Source: Nitrospinaceae bacterium UBA7883 (lineage in GTDB: Bacteria > Nitrospinota_A > UBA7883). Taken from it: DNA of 64,000 nt. The stretch spans positions 1-64,000 of the forward strand of contig DLRR01000011.1 in NCBI GenBank assembly GCA_002500605.1, in the 5' to 3' direction. Position numbers and translations under genes: made by a program. The notes under the pieces were generated by a model that worked only from the letters and a program-made list of their open reading frames with translations, had not been told where the DNA came from and did not search any database. This document shows positions 1 to 8,450 of this stretch, in pieces. The stretch's first letter is position 1. Each line of letters begins with the position of its first letter.

Positions 1-407
1 GTTGGGGCAGTCCCATCTACAATTAATGTGTAAAGAGATCCCGTAATATCTACCCATCCACCAGAAGATTTTTCAACTCGCCAGTAATAGGTTCCTGCTG
101 TTACACCCCACCCAGGAAGATCTATGTTACCTGTCGTATTAGTATAATTTGAAGATGCATTACCGCTCCACCAATCTGCTACTTTAGTAGTACCGTTAGA
201 ATTACTATAAACTGCCACACGAAGGCCATTGTTTGTTGTATCAGTTCCGCTAAGGCTCCATGTAAATGTGTGGGTCGCAAGGGTTACCGTGGCATTGTCA
301 GCGGGTGATATCAAGTCAGCTGAATACGCAGAACTGCCCCAACCTAAAACTAATAAAAGCAAGCTGAGTTTAATAAAAGAGCTAATTGTTTGACGAATAA
401 ATCTCAC
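1..407 (-). CDS. Exported beta-domain protein, N-terminal part (runs off window)
   Basis: An open frame begins at a GTG at 407, preceded by AAGGA (416-420) at good spacing, and stays open to the window edge (135 codons visible). The N-terminus is a clear signal peptide: basic RFIRQ stretch, leucine-rich core (KLSLLLLVLGWG), then SAYSA as a likely cleavage site. The mature part is rich in Thr, Ser, Gly and Trp (TFTWSLSGTD, GTYYWRVEKSSGGW). This looks like a fibronectin-III or Ig-like beta sandwich of a secreted or surface protein. The family is not recognised and the C-terminus lies outside the window. Confidence 0.7.
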   Translation of the reverse strand, partial: MRFIRQTISSFIKLSLLLLVLGWGSSAYSADLISPADNATVTLATHTFTWSLSGTDTTNNGLRVAVYSNSNGTTKVADWWSGNASSNYTNTTGNIDLPGWGVTAGTYYWRVEKSSGGWVDITGSLYTLIVDGTAP

Positions 408-574
408 TAAAAAAGTCCTTTGGTAACAAAACGCTTTGCATTTTAATATAAATGGTCTTCCCTCTTTGCACTGACAGTTTAGTTAAGACTATTTGAGTAG
501 TTTTTTGTATATATTAACGTTGGATTGAGCCCTTTTCATTTGACGCCGCCCCACCAATTATGGATATAGAACAA

Positions 575-907
575 TTAAATGCCGGTTTTCTCTTTTAGCT
601 CTGCAGAATGCCATTCACTGCAAGCTTGATACATGTACTCCAACACTGTCTGAGTTTCCCCGCCTTTTGCATATTTCTTCACACAATCCTCAATAGAGTA
701 CCCACCACATCCGGTTCCTTTTTTCTCAGGCTGGGGGGAATTTTGTTTACAAATCTCTAAAGCATGCTTGGCTTCTATGCTATTTTTCACATCCGGCATT
801 TTGTGTAGCACGCATTCGGCCCAATCATGATATACATGCTCGGCAGAAATTGGGCCTAAAAACCACAAATATGCACAACAGGCCATAGCTATTGTTAACA
901 CTCGCAC
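575..907 (-). CDS. Small exported cysteine-containing protein
   Basis: 110 residues from a GTG start at 907 with a strong SD (AGGGGGAG) about 5 nt upstream. Residues 1-22 form a signal peptide ending at ISA. The mature part holds paired cysteines in a pattern WAECVLHKMPDVKN...ALEICKQ, which resembles the small family of exported proteins with a C-[IV]-L-x-[NK]-M-x-[GD]-[VI]-K motif followed by A-x-x-IC; that resemblance is from memory. Further cysteines lie in GTGCGGYSIEDC and QACSEW. Probably a small disulfide-bonded periplasmic protein of unknown role. Confidence 0.65.
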   Translation of the reverse strand: MRVLTIAMACCAYLWFLGPISAEHVYHDWAECVLHKMPDVKNSIEAKHALEICKQNSPQPEKKGTGCGGYSIEDCVKKYAKGGETQTVLEYMYQACSEWHSAELKEKTGI

Positions 908-958
908 GTCACTCCCCCTGATTATTCCAAAATGTACAACTGGTAAAGTTAAGTTTTG

Positions 959-1309
959 CTAGTACAAAAGAAGACTTTTACAAACACGAAGTATAGTTTC
1001 TATAAAATTAACCGACTTATCTTCGTTACAGAGTTTTTGCAGCATTTGCATGGCATTTTCAATATTGCTTTCACCAAGGGTAGAAGAGTCTTCAGGTTTA
1101 TCTTCAATGCTCGCAAGCCCATACCCAGAAATAAAACCATTCACGTAAGCTTTATAAGCATCATAGCTATCCCCACTAGAGTCTGTAAAGGCTTTACATG
1201 TTGTTGAAGAACCGATTGATATATCTTCCCCTCTTTGTCCATCACTATACGCCCAGCCAGTCATGGACAGGACCAGAACCAGTACGAGCACGATTTGTCT
1301 AGATTTCAT
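959..1309 (-). CDS. Small exported protein, Rap1a/HdeA-like
   Basis: 116 residues with an N-terminal signal peptide (hydrophobic IVLVLVLVLSMTGWAYS). The mature part has a cysteine near its start (TTCKAFT), a central YVNGFISGYGLA segment and a second cysteine (LQKLCNEDKS). This two-cysteine layout around a [WY]xxGFxxGY core resembles small periplasmic proteins of the Rap1a/HdeA-like type; I hold this family assignment loosely. It sits 51 nt upstream of the preceding small exported protein, in the same orientation, suggesting they are expressed together. Confidence 0.6.
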   Translation of the reverse strand: MKSRQIVLVLVLVLSMTGWAYSDGQRGEDISIGSSTTCKAFTDSSGDSYDAYKAYVNGFISGYGLASIEDKPEDSSTLGESNIENAMQMLQKLCNEDKSVNFIETILRVCKSLLLY

Positions 1310-1366
1310 TTTGTTGCACTCTCTATAAAGTGTGGTACCAAAAATTTAGCATAGGCCATTTATTAA

Positions 1367-1942
1367 TTAAGTCTTATACTTTCTGAACAAAAACCCAATT
1401 ACAGCGCCAATAGTCATAGAAGCTATAACTGCAAAAAGAGTGTTCTCCATACTTATTGAAAGAAGTGATTTCCAAGCCTTGTAGCTAGGGTCTGCCATGC
1501 CGGCGGCAATAACACAGGAGTAACCACATGCTCCTGCTGGTAAGACACCAAGTGTCTCTATCTTAGAAAATAAAGACATTACCAGTACAGTTATTAACAC
1601 TGCACCGCCTGCCCAAAGGGAAGTTAGATTAACATCGGTCAACCAAGGTTGATTGGTGTCTTCCCAGAAAACCAGTGCCCACCAAGATGGCATGCCTGGG
1701 GCAGCAGGCCAAGGTATGGATTGCATGATTAGCAAGGCAAACCAACCACAAACTGCTCCAAATATGCTGCCTGTAATAGTTCTTAGTAGTGCTTTATTTT
1801 TTACTTTAGATTGGAAAAAACAAGCCCAGGCTATAAACGAGGCCCAAATCAGCACTGGCCCAGACCAAAGTGAAGTAAACATCCATGTGCCAATCCCAGC
1901 AACTAAGCTGATAAGAAAAGACTTAGTGATGTACCCAGCCAC
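1367..1942 (-). CDS. DUF1097-like inner-membrane protein
   Basis: A membrane protein of about 190 residues with roughly five to six hydrophobic segments (for example FLISLVAGIGTWMF, GPVLIWASFIAWACFF, AGGAVLITVLVMSLF, TLFAVIASMTIGAVIGFLF). The pattern of an aromatic-rich first helix followed by W-x-x-F-x-A-x-x-x-F recalls the DUF1097/YcdZ family. The frame is open to a TTG at 1972, but a GTG at 1942 has AGGGGG just upstream and gives the shorter product listed here. It begins soon after the SUMF1-domain gene, so the two are probably co-transcribed. Function unknown. Confidence 0.55.
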   Translation of the reverse strand: MAGYITKSFLISLVAGIGTWMFTSLWSGPVLIWASFIAWACFFQSKVKNKALLRTITGSIFGAVCGWFALLIMQSIPWPAAPGMPSWWALVFWEDTNQPWLTDVNLTSLWAGGAVLITVLVMSLFSKIETLGVLPAGACGYSCVIAAGMADPSYKAWKSLLSISMENTLFAVIASMTIGAVIGFLFRKYKT

Positions 1943-1981
1943 AGTACCCCCTAATATAAAATGAGTTAGCAACTTTAATAT

Positions 1982-3040
1982 TCAGTTTTTTACACACCTA
2001 ACACCAATGTCTGGCCCTGCATAATATGGTGATGAACTGTATCTAGCGGTTGCCCTTAAAAAAAATGGATCACGCTTCCAAGAGCCTCCTCTCAAAACCC
2101 GCAACCTCCCACTATCGCTACCTGTAGGATTTTTTTTTGGGCTTGTTTCGTAATACCTCCTATCATAAAAATCTGAAACCCACTCATAAACGTTGCCAGA
2201 CATATTGTATAGGCCCAAACTGTTTGGTGAGTATTGATCAGCTGGCTCTGTAGATTTGGAATTAAAGTTCGCATAGTCCTTTGTAAGTTCGTCTTTTTCT
2301 GTGGCATATTTAACATTTTTCCCACCACTACGCGCAGCATATTCCCACTCAGCTTCTGTTGGCAGACGTTTCCCCAGTTTTTCGCAATACGCTTTTGCTT
2401 CAAACCAAGTCACTCTATCGACAGGGCATTCCTTACAGCCCTTGTTTTTTGACGTGTTTCTTCCCATCGCAGCCAGGTAATCAGTTTGTCTCACCTCATA
2501 TTTGTCCATCTTGTAATCATCAAGACAAACCTTATGAACTGGTTTTTCGTCTATTTCACCATCTTCAAAATGGTTTCCCATTTCAAAACACCCACCAGGA
2601 ATTTTTACAAGAAGTGAGTTAGATATTTCTACAAGCTTTGCAATGTCAACGGTCACCACCTTTTTATATGTTTCCCTGGAATCAGTTCCATCTTTTTTTA
2701 GTTGGCTTAAAGCCCGTTCAGAATAAAGCATTACTCCATCTTCATCCTTAACTCCATCTGAGTTCATTTCGTAGATCATGTCTCTTTGAACTCCGTCCAA
2801 CTCAACAATAATTAAGAGGTTGTCTATATCAATCGCAGAATAATAACCACCAATCTCTGGATTATCGTCGTACTTCCACCTCAACACCATTGGTGTTGTA
2901 AAGGTGATTACTCTTTTCCCGTCTCTTGACTTAAGGGTTTGTGGTTTAAATTTATCTTCTTTACCCTTGCAACCGACAAAACCAACTAGGGGAATGATTA
3001 GTAAAACTACCATTAATTGTGCAATAGTTGCTTTCCGCAT
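1982..3040 (-). CDS. SUMF1/FGE-fold lipoprotein without the FGE catalytic cysteines
   Basis: 352 residues from the ATG at 3040, which has GAGGTGG 8 nt upstream; an in-frame GTG at 3052 overlaps that SD and is rejected. The N-terminus is a lipoprotein-type signal (hydrophobic stretch ending GFVGC). Residues from about 145 to the end are a formylglycine-generating-enzyme-type sulfatase-modifying domain: LVKIPGGCFEMG, PVHKVCLDDYKMDKYEV, WFEAKAYCEKLGKRLPTEAEWEYAAR, GNVYEWVSDF, RVLRGGSW and a final GVRC. The segment after GGSW (KRDPFFLRATARYSSS) lacks the paired cysteines that true FGE uses, so it is probably a binding or structural relative. Its partner is unknown. Confidence 0.85.
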   Translation of the reverse strand: MRKATIAQLMVVLLIIPLVGFVGCKGKEDKFKPQTLKSRDGKRVITFTTPMVLRWKYDDNPEIGGYYSAIDIDNLLIIVELDGVQRDMIYEMNSDGVKDEDGVMLYSERALSQLKKDGTDSRETYKKVVTVDIAKLVEISNSLLVKIPGGCFEMGNHFEDGEIDEKPVHKVCLDDYKMDKYEVRQTDYLAAMGRNTSKNKGCKECPVDRVTWFEAKAYCEKLGKRLPTEAEWEYAARSGGKNVKYATEKDELTKDYANFNSKSTEPADQYSPNSLGLYNMSGNVYEWVSDFYDRRYYETSPKKNPTGSDSGRLRVLRGGSWKRDPFFLRATARYSSSPYYAGPDIGVRCVKN

Positions 3041-3109
3041 ATTTAATACCACCTCTGCAAAAATATTATTAGGTTAGTTAGCATTTTCCTTTGAAAGAAT
3101 GACCTGTGT

Positions 3110-4387
3110 TCAAGCAAACTCTCGTTTCCTGGCCTCGTTTCCCCATCCCACCACATTAGGTATTATTGATACAAAGTCGCCATTCTTAATGATCACGTTA
3201 CACAACTTCTCTTTTATTTTCGTAATATCGTTTTGGCTTCTAATCAAAGTTGTTAGTATCCCAGCGTTATCAATTTCTCCAACAAGTATCGCACCTACAA
3301 GCCTATTATCACTGAACACAAATTTTCTGTATACATCACCATTTTGACAAACCACTTCTTCGCATCCATCCGTCTGTTGAGAGGCTAATCCAATTGACAT
3401 AACTGAAAGCCCAAATATCTCAATAGAATTCATCGGCACGCCACCTTGGTAGATTTGTGCCCTTCCCGCCATGTTTGCTCCAGCAACTTTGCCCTGCTCA
3501 AAAGCCAAAGGCGCAATGGATATTACACGGTTTTCATTGCTAAGCAGATCCCATGCTTCAGCGACATCCCCCGCAGCATAAACGTTATCAGCACTAGTTT
3601 TCATGTGCCTGTCAACTGCAATTCCATTGTTAATTTCTAAGGACTCTTTTCCAAGAAACTCAATATTAGGCCTTACTCCCTTCCCTACAATTAGTATTTC
3701 GCACGGCAATATATCTCCATTTTCTAGCTTGATAGCTTTCACATCGGAATCATCATCCGATAAAACTTCTATAGGGTTAAACCCGGTTAAAATGTCAACT
3801 CCTCCGCTACTTAAACTTTTTTTTACCATTTCTCCAGCTAGTTCATCCAGGATTAGGTGTAACACCCTTGGACCCTTGCTGATAATTGATACATTCAACC
3901 CTAAGTTCCTAAGACTTTCGGCTGCCTTAACTCCTATGAGGCCACCTCCCAACACAATTACTTTATTATTTACGGTGGCCAAATATTGGAGTTTTTTTGC
4001 GTCATCCCACTTTTTAAATCCCATTACATTGTTAGAGTGGATACCTTTGATTGGTGGAATAAAGGGTTTGCTCCCTGAACAGATAAGTAATTTATCAAAT
4101 TGATGTGATTCGCCATCTTCAAAGTAAATGGTCTGTTTTTCAACGTCCACTCTATCGACACGACAATACCAACAATGCGAATTATATTTGCTATAAAACT
4201 CATTTGTTCTATAAAACATCTGATCTTCCACAACTCGCCCTTCTAAAAAATAGGAGATAAGTGGCCTTGCATAAGCTTGGTATGGTTCATCGGAATATAT
4301 ATCAATTTCACCACTGCCATCTACAGACCGAATGCCCTCTACTGCCCCAACCGCAGCATATGAGTTTCCTATAATGGCATACCGCAT
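3110..4387 (-). CDS. FAD/NAD(P)-dependent oxidoreductase (NirB-N/rubredoxin-reductase type)
   Basis: 425 residues with two Rossmann dinucleotide sites: the FAD site at the N-terminus (YAIIGNSYAAVGAVEGI) and the NAD(P) site near the middle (VIVLGGGLIGVKAAESL). The second FAD contact is VYAAGDVAEAWD. No redox-active CxxC is seen, so electrons presumably pass directly to a partner. That partner is most likely the four-cluster ferredoxin encoded 16 nt upstream at 4404-4910. AAGG lies 7 nt before the ATG. Such FAD protein plus polyferredoxin pairs commonly serve aldehyde:ferredoxin oxidoreductases or other Mo/W enzymes in anaerobes. It is the last gene of the long 16-to-3-kb run. Confidence 0.88.
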   Translation of the reverse strand: MRYAIIGNSYAAVGAVEGIRSVDGSGEIDIYSDEPYQAYARPLISYFLEGRVVEDQMFYRTNEFYSKYNSHCWYCRVDRVDVEKQTIYFEDGESHQFDKLLICSGSKPFIPPIKGIHSNNVMGFKKWDDAKKLQYLATVNNKVIVLGGGLIGVKAAESLRNLGLNVSIISKGPRVLHLILDELAGEMVKKSLSSGGVDILTGFNPIEVLSDDDSDVKAIKLENGDILPCEILIVGKGVRPNIEFLGKESLEINNGIAVDRHMKTSADNVYAAGDVAEAWDLLSNENRVISIAPLAFEQGKVAGANMAGRAQIYQGGVPMNSIEIFGLSVMSIGLASQQTDGCEEVVCQNGDVYRKFVFSDNRLVGAILVGEIDNAGILTTLIRSQNDITKIKEKLCNVIIKNGDFVSIIPNVVGWGNEARKREFA

Positions 4388-4403
4388 ATTTTAACCTTCA
4401 CAT

Positions 4404-4910
4404 CTAACCTTGCAAAAACTGTGTTGCAGCTGATTTACGTATACCATCTGTAAACTCAACTATATCTGTTTGTATTATAACGCCTGGCTTGCAGGCTTTC
4501 ACGCAAGGTGCCACATCACAATCTTTGCAACCGTCACACATAACTGCCACATGGCTGCTCTCGACTCGTTCGATGGCGCCAAAGGGGCAGTTCATAATAC
4601 ACATCCAACATCCTACGCATCGATTTGTATCTGTACTAACCATGCCTTCTTCGTCTTGGGTGATACAACCTGTCATACATGCCGTCACACATGGTGCTTC
4701 ACTGCAGTTTCTGCAGATAACTGGGACGTTCAAATCTCCCAGTTTTGAAATCTTGATTGTTGCGGGAGTGTCCAGTCCAGTTAGGGATTCTCCCTTGTCC
4801 CTCGAGAGTTGTGTCTTTACCTGAGAACACGCATCAACACATTTTTGACAGCCGTCACACTCTCCGGTGGGAGTTGCTATGATTCTTCTTAGTTTATTCC
4901 ATTCAGCCAT
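4404..4910 (-). CDS. Four-cluster [4Fe-4S] ferredoxin-type electron carrier
   Basis: 168 residues of the HycB/DmsB-like type with four cysteine sets that can hold four [4Fe-4S] clusters: CDGCQKCVDAC, CRNCSEAPCVTAC, CVGCWMCIMNCPFGA and CDGCKDCDVAPCVKAC. No signal peptide, so it is cytoplasmic. It lies 16 nt upstream of the FAD oxidoreductase and 39 nt downstream of the TPR gene, all on one strand. Likely role (inference): moving electrons between the FAD protein and a Mo enzyme such as the one at 13.8-16 kb. Confidence 0.9.
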   Translation of the reverse strand: MAEWNKLRRIIATPTGECDGCQKCVDACSQVKTQLSRDKGESLTGLDTPATIKISKLGDLNVPVICRNCSEAPCVTACMTGCITQDEEGMVSTDTNRCVGCWMCIMNCPFGAIERVESSHVAVMCDGCKDCDVAPCVKACKPGVIIQTDIVEFTDGIRKSAATQFLQG

Positions 4911-4949
4911 AATCTAAATACCATATTCCTACTCTTTTTCAAGCTGTTG

Positions 4950-5933
4950 CTATTGCGGTATTACTCGAAGGTTTTTCGTCTGAATTGTTGGAACATTGGT
5001 GTCTGCAGTTGGATCAATGATACATCCAATATAGTTGTCTCTCTGAATGGTTTGAGCCAATTTCAACATTGTTGCTGCTTTTTCACCGTCACCAGCCTTC
5101 TTTAGTGCATCAGCTAAAAGAAAACGTGGATATGGATAATCGAGACGTTTTTTGACAGCCTTTCTAAAGAATTTAACCGCTAGTTGGTCTTCCCCTAACT
5201 GGCTATAAATTTTTCCTAAACTTATATAGATTTCAACATCATCACCATCAATATCAAGCATTTTCAAATAAACTGCCTCTGACTTTCTATATTTTCCTGT
5301 GCTCACGTAGAGCCGAGCTATGTTCTGCAGTGATTGCTTGTAATAGGGATTAATGGCCAGAGCCTGTTTAAAAAACTTTTCGGCCTGGCTATGCCTGTTG
5401 CTAAATTCGTGAAGCTGCCCAACCTTGTTGAAAAGCTCAGGAGAGCCACCAGTGATTTGAAGAGTATGCTCATATTCAGTTATTGCCTTATCAATTTTAC
5501 CGTCGTGCCCAAATGCCGTTGCAGCGTGATAATGGTATCTCGGGTTTTTCGGGTCAAGTTTAGACGACTTGACCCAATACAACTGCGCTTGATCCAGTTT
5601 GACCCTAGTGTAACTAATTAGGGCCAAGTTGTGATAGACAGCTGCCTCATCAGAGTTTATTTCGGCAGCTTGCAGAAAGAATTTTTTTGCTTCAGGGTAA
5701 ATCCCTTTTACAAAAGCCTGTATTCCCTTTTCATTTAGAACACGTGCCTTTTCAGGGCCACTTGAAATTGATATTGGTGTAAAAGCAAACAAAAATGATT
5801 TTGGTTTATTATACATCTCCTGCCAAAAGGTTCTATCCCTTGCAGTAAGTTCATGGCACGCAGTAGCAACTCCTACCAAATAAAACATTAGTCCTAAAAT
5901 AGTCAATGCGGTAATTCTATTTGACAATCGCAT
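4950..5933 (-). CDS. Membrane-anchored/exported TPR protein
   Basis: 327 residues from the ATG at 5933, chosen because GGAGG lies 8 nt upstream; in-frame ATG (5939) and TTG (5960) starts are too close to or upstream of that SD. An N-terminal hydrophobic segment (ITALTILGLMFYLVGVATA) is a signal peptide or anchor. From about residue 70 onward there are six to seven tetratricopeptide repeats (AAVYHNLALISYTRVKLDQA, PRYHYHAATAFGHDGKIDKA, VEIYISLGKIYSQLGEDQLA and others). TPR proteins act as protein-protein scaffolds; the partner is unknown. The first mature residues contain DRTFWQEM, similar to SRFWQDK in the next exported protein. Confidence 0.8.
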   Translation of the reverse strand: MRLSNRITALTILGLMFYLVGVATACHELTARDRTFWQEMYNKPKSFLFAFTPISISSGPEKARVLNEKGIQAFVKGIYPEAKKFFLQAAEINSDEAAVYHNLALISYTRVKLDQAQLYWVKSSKLDPKNPRYHYHAATAFGHDGKIDKAITEYEHTLQITGGSPELFNKVGQLHEFSNRHSQAEKFFKQALAINPYYKQSLQNIARLYVSTGKYRKSEAVYLKMLDIDGDDVEIYISLGKIYSQLGEDQLAVKFFRKAVKKRLDYPYPRFLLADALKKAGDGEKAATMLKLAQTIQRDNYIGCIIDPTADTNVPTIQTKNLRVIPQ

Positions 5934-6046
5934 GGCCATCGCCTCCAACGGGTTGCACAATGAAAGGTAAAAAACACTTAACTAGCAGCATCACAAATCT
6001 ACATTCTTTATTTTTACAACTATAGGTTTTAATTGTCATTACAAAA

Positions 6047-6547
6047 TCACCATGAGCCTTTTTTCACCAATTTCCAATGATAGTTATCAAACTCTAGATC
6101 TATAGTCAAACGCTCCAAGGCAGCACCAAATAACATAGCGCTTAACCAGTTTTTTTTCTCTTTTGCTGAGACTTTAACTCTGTACATTCCTTTTGGGAAT
6201 CCACTTTTCTTTCCACCCTTAATGGGGGCTTTCAAATCATTTAACGAATATTTAAAGTCTTTCCATTCATCTGGTCTCATAAAAACCGGTTCACACAATT
6301 TATTCGAAATTAACCGATAATCCTGATCAATTTTCTTCTCCAGCCAAAAGCAAAGATTCAATTCACGCTGTGTTGGTTGCCTATTAACGTGTGTTCCATT
6401 GTGAAGCCTGAATCGGTAAAGAGTATCCTCATTTTTATCCTGCCAAAACCTAGAGTCCATATCCCAGTGTGCTATTGCTAGCCCTGACATCGTTATAAGC
6501 AGGACCGGAAGAGAAAACATTATATAAAGCCACATTTTTGGTTTCAT
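6047..6547 (-). CDS. Exported protein of unknown function
   Basis: 166 residues with an N-terminal hydrophobic segment (WLYIMFSLPVLLITMSGLAIA) that is either a signal peptide or an anchor. The mature part is charged and Trp/Tyr-rich, starts HWDMDSRFWQDKNED and ends in a hydrophilic domain (FDNYHWKLVKKGSW). I recognise no family. It starts 7 nt after the ABC ATPase gene, so it belongs to the transporter operon, and a periplasmic accessory role is possible. Confidence 0.6.
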   Translation of the reverse strand: MKPKMWLYIMFSLPVLLITMSGLAIAHWDMDSRFWQDKNEDTLYRFRLHNGTHVNRQPTQRELNLCFWLEKKIDQDYRLISNKLCEPVFMRPDEWKDFKYSLNDLKAPIKGGKKSGFPKGMYRVKVSAKEKKNWLSAMLFGAALERLTIDLEFDNYHWKLVKKGSW

Positions 6548-6554
6548 TAGTTTA

Positions 6555-7421
6555 TCAGCCTTGTTTTTCCTTTTCCCTGATAAGCTTGGAGCAGTAGTTA
6601 CGATATTCGATAAACTCAGGGCTCGTTCTGTCCCTTGGATGCGGTAAGTCGATTGGCACTATTTCTTTGATCCTACCTGGCCTAGATGTAAAAAGTACAA
6701 CTCTAGTTGAAAGATAGATCGCTTCTTCAATGTCGTGAGTAACAAAGACAATTGTTTGATCGATACTCTGCCAAATCCGGACCACGTGGTCTTGTAAATT
6801 GTTTCTGGTTTGAGCATCAAGCGCACCGAAAGGCTCATCCATCAGCAGGAGCTCTGGGCGATTGACAATGGCTCTTGCCACGGCCACACGTTGAAGCATA
6901 CCGCCGGATAAAGTCTTTGGGTAAGCATTTTCAAACCCGTCGAGCTCTACCAGTTTAATGGTATCTTTAACTGCTTTTTCCATGTCCTCACTATTTACAC
7001 CCTGCAGTTTTGGTCCAAGGCTAATGTTTCCTTTAACCGTAAGCCAAGGAAATACAGCTCGTTCACTTTGAAAGACCATTGCTCTTTGTGGGTCTGGTCC
7101 ATTTATATTCTCACCTTTAAACTTGGCATGTCCACTTGATGGTGATTCGAATCCAGCCAAAATTCTTAGTAAAGTACTTTTGCCACATCCACTGGGGCCT
7201 AGCAAAGCTATAAATTCACCATGATCTACTTTGAGAAATATATCTTGTAATGCCTTTATTTCATTTTCTTGCTTACTGCTGAACCATCTTTTTTTCTTTT
7301 TATCGCTTATTACCTCCTCACCTTGGCTCATATAGATGTAGAATGATTTATAAATTTCATTAATATCCAGCACGTGTCCAGACTGTTTAAATTCTTCGTT
7401 TTCACCACGTTTTACTGCCAC
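6555..7421 (-). CDS. ABC transporter ATPase, NitT/TauT (SsuB/TauB-like) family
   Basis: 288 residues with the complete ABC ATPase set: Walker A GPSGCGKST at about 75-83, Q-loop region MVFQSERAVFPWLTV, signature LSGGMLQRVAVARAI, Walker B LLLMDEPFGALD and H-switch VFVTHDIEEAI. Start is a GTG at 7421 with GGAGG 7 nt upstream, overlapping the end of the preceding permease gene by 10 nt. A basic insertion of about 25 residues (around 28-55, with KKKKRWFSSK) lies between the first strand and the Walker A domain, which is longer than usual. It is the only ATPase in the cluster and presumably drives all four permeases. Confidence 0.93.
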   Translation of the reverse strand: MAVKRGENEEFKQSGHVLDINEIYKSFYIYMSQGEEVISDKKKKRWFSSKQENEIKALQDIFLKVDHGEFIALLGPSGCGKSTLLRILAGFESPSSGHAKFKGENINGPDPQRAMVFQSERAVFPWLTVKGNISLGPKLQGVNSEDMEKAVKDTIKLVELDGFENAYPKTLSGGMLQRVAVARAIVNRPELLLMDEPFGALDAQTRNNLQDHVVRIWQSIDQTIVFVTHDIEEAIYLSTRVVLFTSRPGRIKEIVPIDLPHPRDRTSPEFIEYRNYCSKLIREKEKQG

Positions 7422-8401
7422 TTCAAAACCTCCTTTTCAGCTTTCTTAAAAACTGTGTCGAATATTATCCCAAACAACATAATCACAACCATACCACCGA
7501 GAACCGTCGGTGTGTCCAACAGGTTCCTAGCGTCTTCAATCATCCATCCTAAACCAGCGTCTACTGCCACAAGTTCTGCTGTTACAAGGCAGATCCACCC
7601 AATACCAAAACCAACACGTATGCCTGTGAAAATTGTGGGAAATGCTGATGGAAACATCACTTTTGTAAAAACATCCATTCGCTTTCCACCAAGGTTTATA
7701 ATGGATTCAATATGTATTCGTTGTGTGTCCCTTATCCCAGCAATAGTGTTGAGCAAGATAGGGAAAAATGCTCCTAACCATATTATGTATATTGATGGAG
7801 GTTCGCCAATTCCAAACCACAAGATTGCAAACGGCAGCCAAGCCGGAGGTGGCACAACCCGCATCAGATTAAAAAGTGGATCTACATAATCTGAAAATTT
7901 TCTAAAGTTTGCTATCAAAAAACCAATGGGAACTCCAGTTGCAACAGCTAAGAAAAACGCCGTAAAAAGCCGCTGCAGCGATGATAGTATATGAATTTGT
8001 AAATACTCCTTGTTCCAATGCCCCCCAAGCTTAGCCATAACAGTGGTTGGTGGAGGCAACAGAATTGAGCGCACCAATTCCATATATATAACCATTTCCC
8101 AAATAATTGTAATAATACCAATTGATGTCAATGCCCGGACAAGCCCCAAAGGTAATGCCTTGGGATATTGAGACCTTAATAAATGTAACAGGATTACTGC
8201 AAAAGCTACACTGAACACAAAGACTAGCGGGTTTATTACCTCACCAACAACAAACTCTTGTTCAATTGGTCTATTCCACGTGTCAACAGGACCACCGGCC
8301 TTGTCAAATGCTTCTTGCCCCGCATGTGCTATACCAGACATTAGAAACATCCCAGCAAATATAAGTGCTATTGCCAAAACATTCCTAAATACCTTATTCA
8401 T
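7412..8401 (-). CDS. ABC transporter permease 1 (NitT/TauT type, with exported N-terminal segment)
   Basis: 329 residues. A strong SD (GGAGGTGG) precedes the ATG. Residues 1-28 look like a cleavable signal peptide (FLMSGIAHAG), followed by a short hydrophilic segment (GQEAFDKAGGPVDTWNRPIE), then a TauC/SsuC-like membrane domain. The cytoplasmic EAA-type loop is the stretch ending GGKRMDVFTKVMFPSAFPTIFTGI. Its core (PPPAWLPFAILWFGIG, IIWLGAFFP) matches permease 4 of the cluster best. The extra exported N-terminus is shared only with permease 3. Substrate unknown. Confidence 0.9.
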   Translation of the reverse strand: MNKVFRNVLAIALIFAGMFLMSGIAHAGQEAFDKAGGPVDTWNRPIEQEFVVGEVINPLVFVFSVAFAVILLHLLRSQYPKALPLGLVRALTSIGIITIIWEMVIYMELVRSILLPPPTTVMAKLGGHWNKEYLQIHILSSLQRLFTAFFLAVATGVPIGFLIANFRKFSDYVDPLFNLMRVVPPPAWLPFAILWFGIGEPPSIYIIWLGAFFPILLNTIAGIRDTQRIHIESIINLGGKRMDVFTKVMFPSAFPTIFTGIRVGFGIGWICLVTAELVAVDAGLGWMIEDARNLLDTPTVLGGMVVIMLFGIIFDTVFKKAEKEVLKWQ

Positions 8402-8450
8402 AACTCCACCTCCTTAGTTTTAACTTTACTCGAAGCCCTATTTAATTTAG

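Noticed and set aside
1982..3040. True formylglycine-generating enzyme
   Set aside because: The catalytic cysteine pair after GGSW is missing and no sulfatase gene is nearby.
3603..4103. 166-codon plus-strand ORF
   Set aside because: Lies fully antisense to the FAD oxidoreductase, which has clear cofactor motifs; composition is that of a shadow frame.
7140..7165. TTCGAATCC resembling a tRNA T-arm
   Set aside because: Lies inside the ABC ATPase gene, coding for FES-type residues; no acceptor stem or anticodon arm around it.
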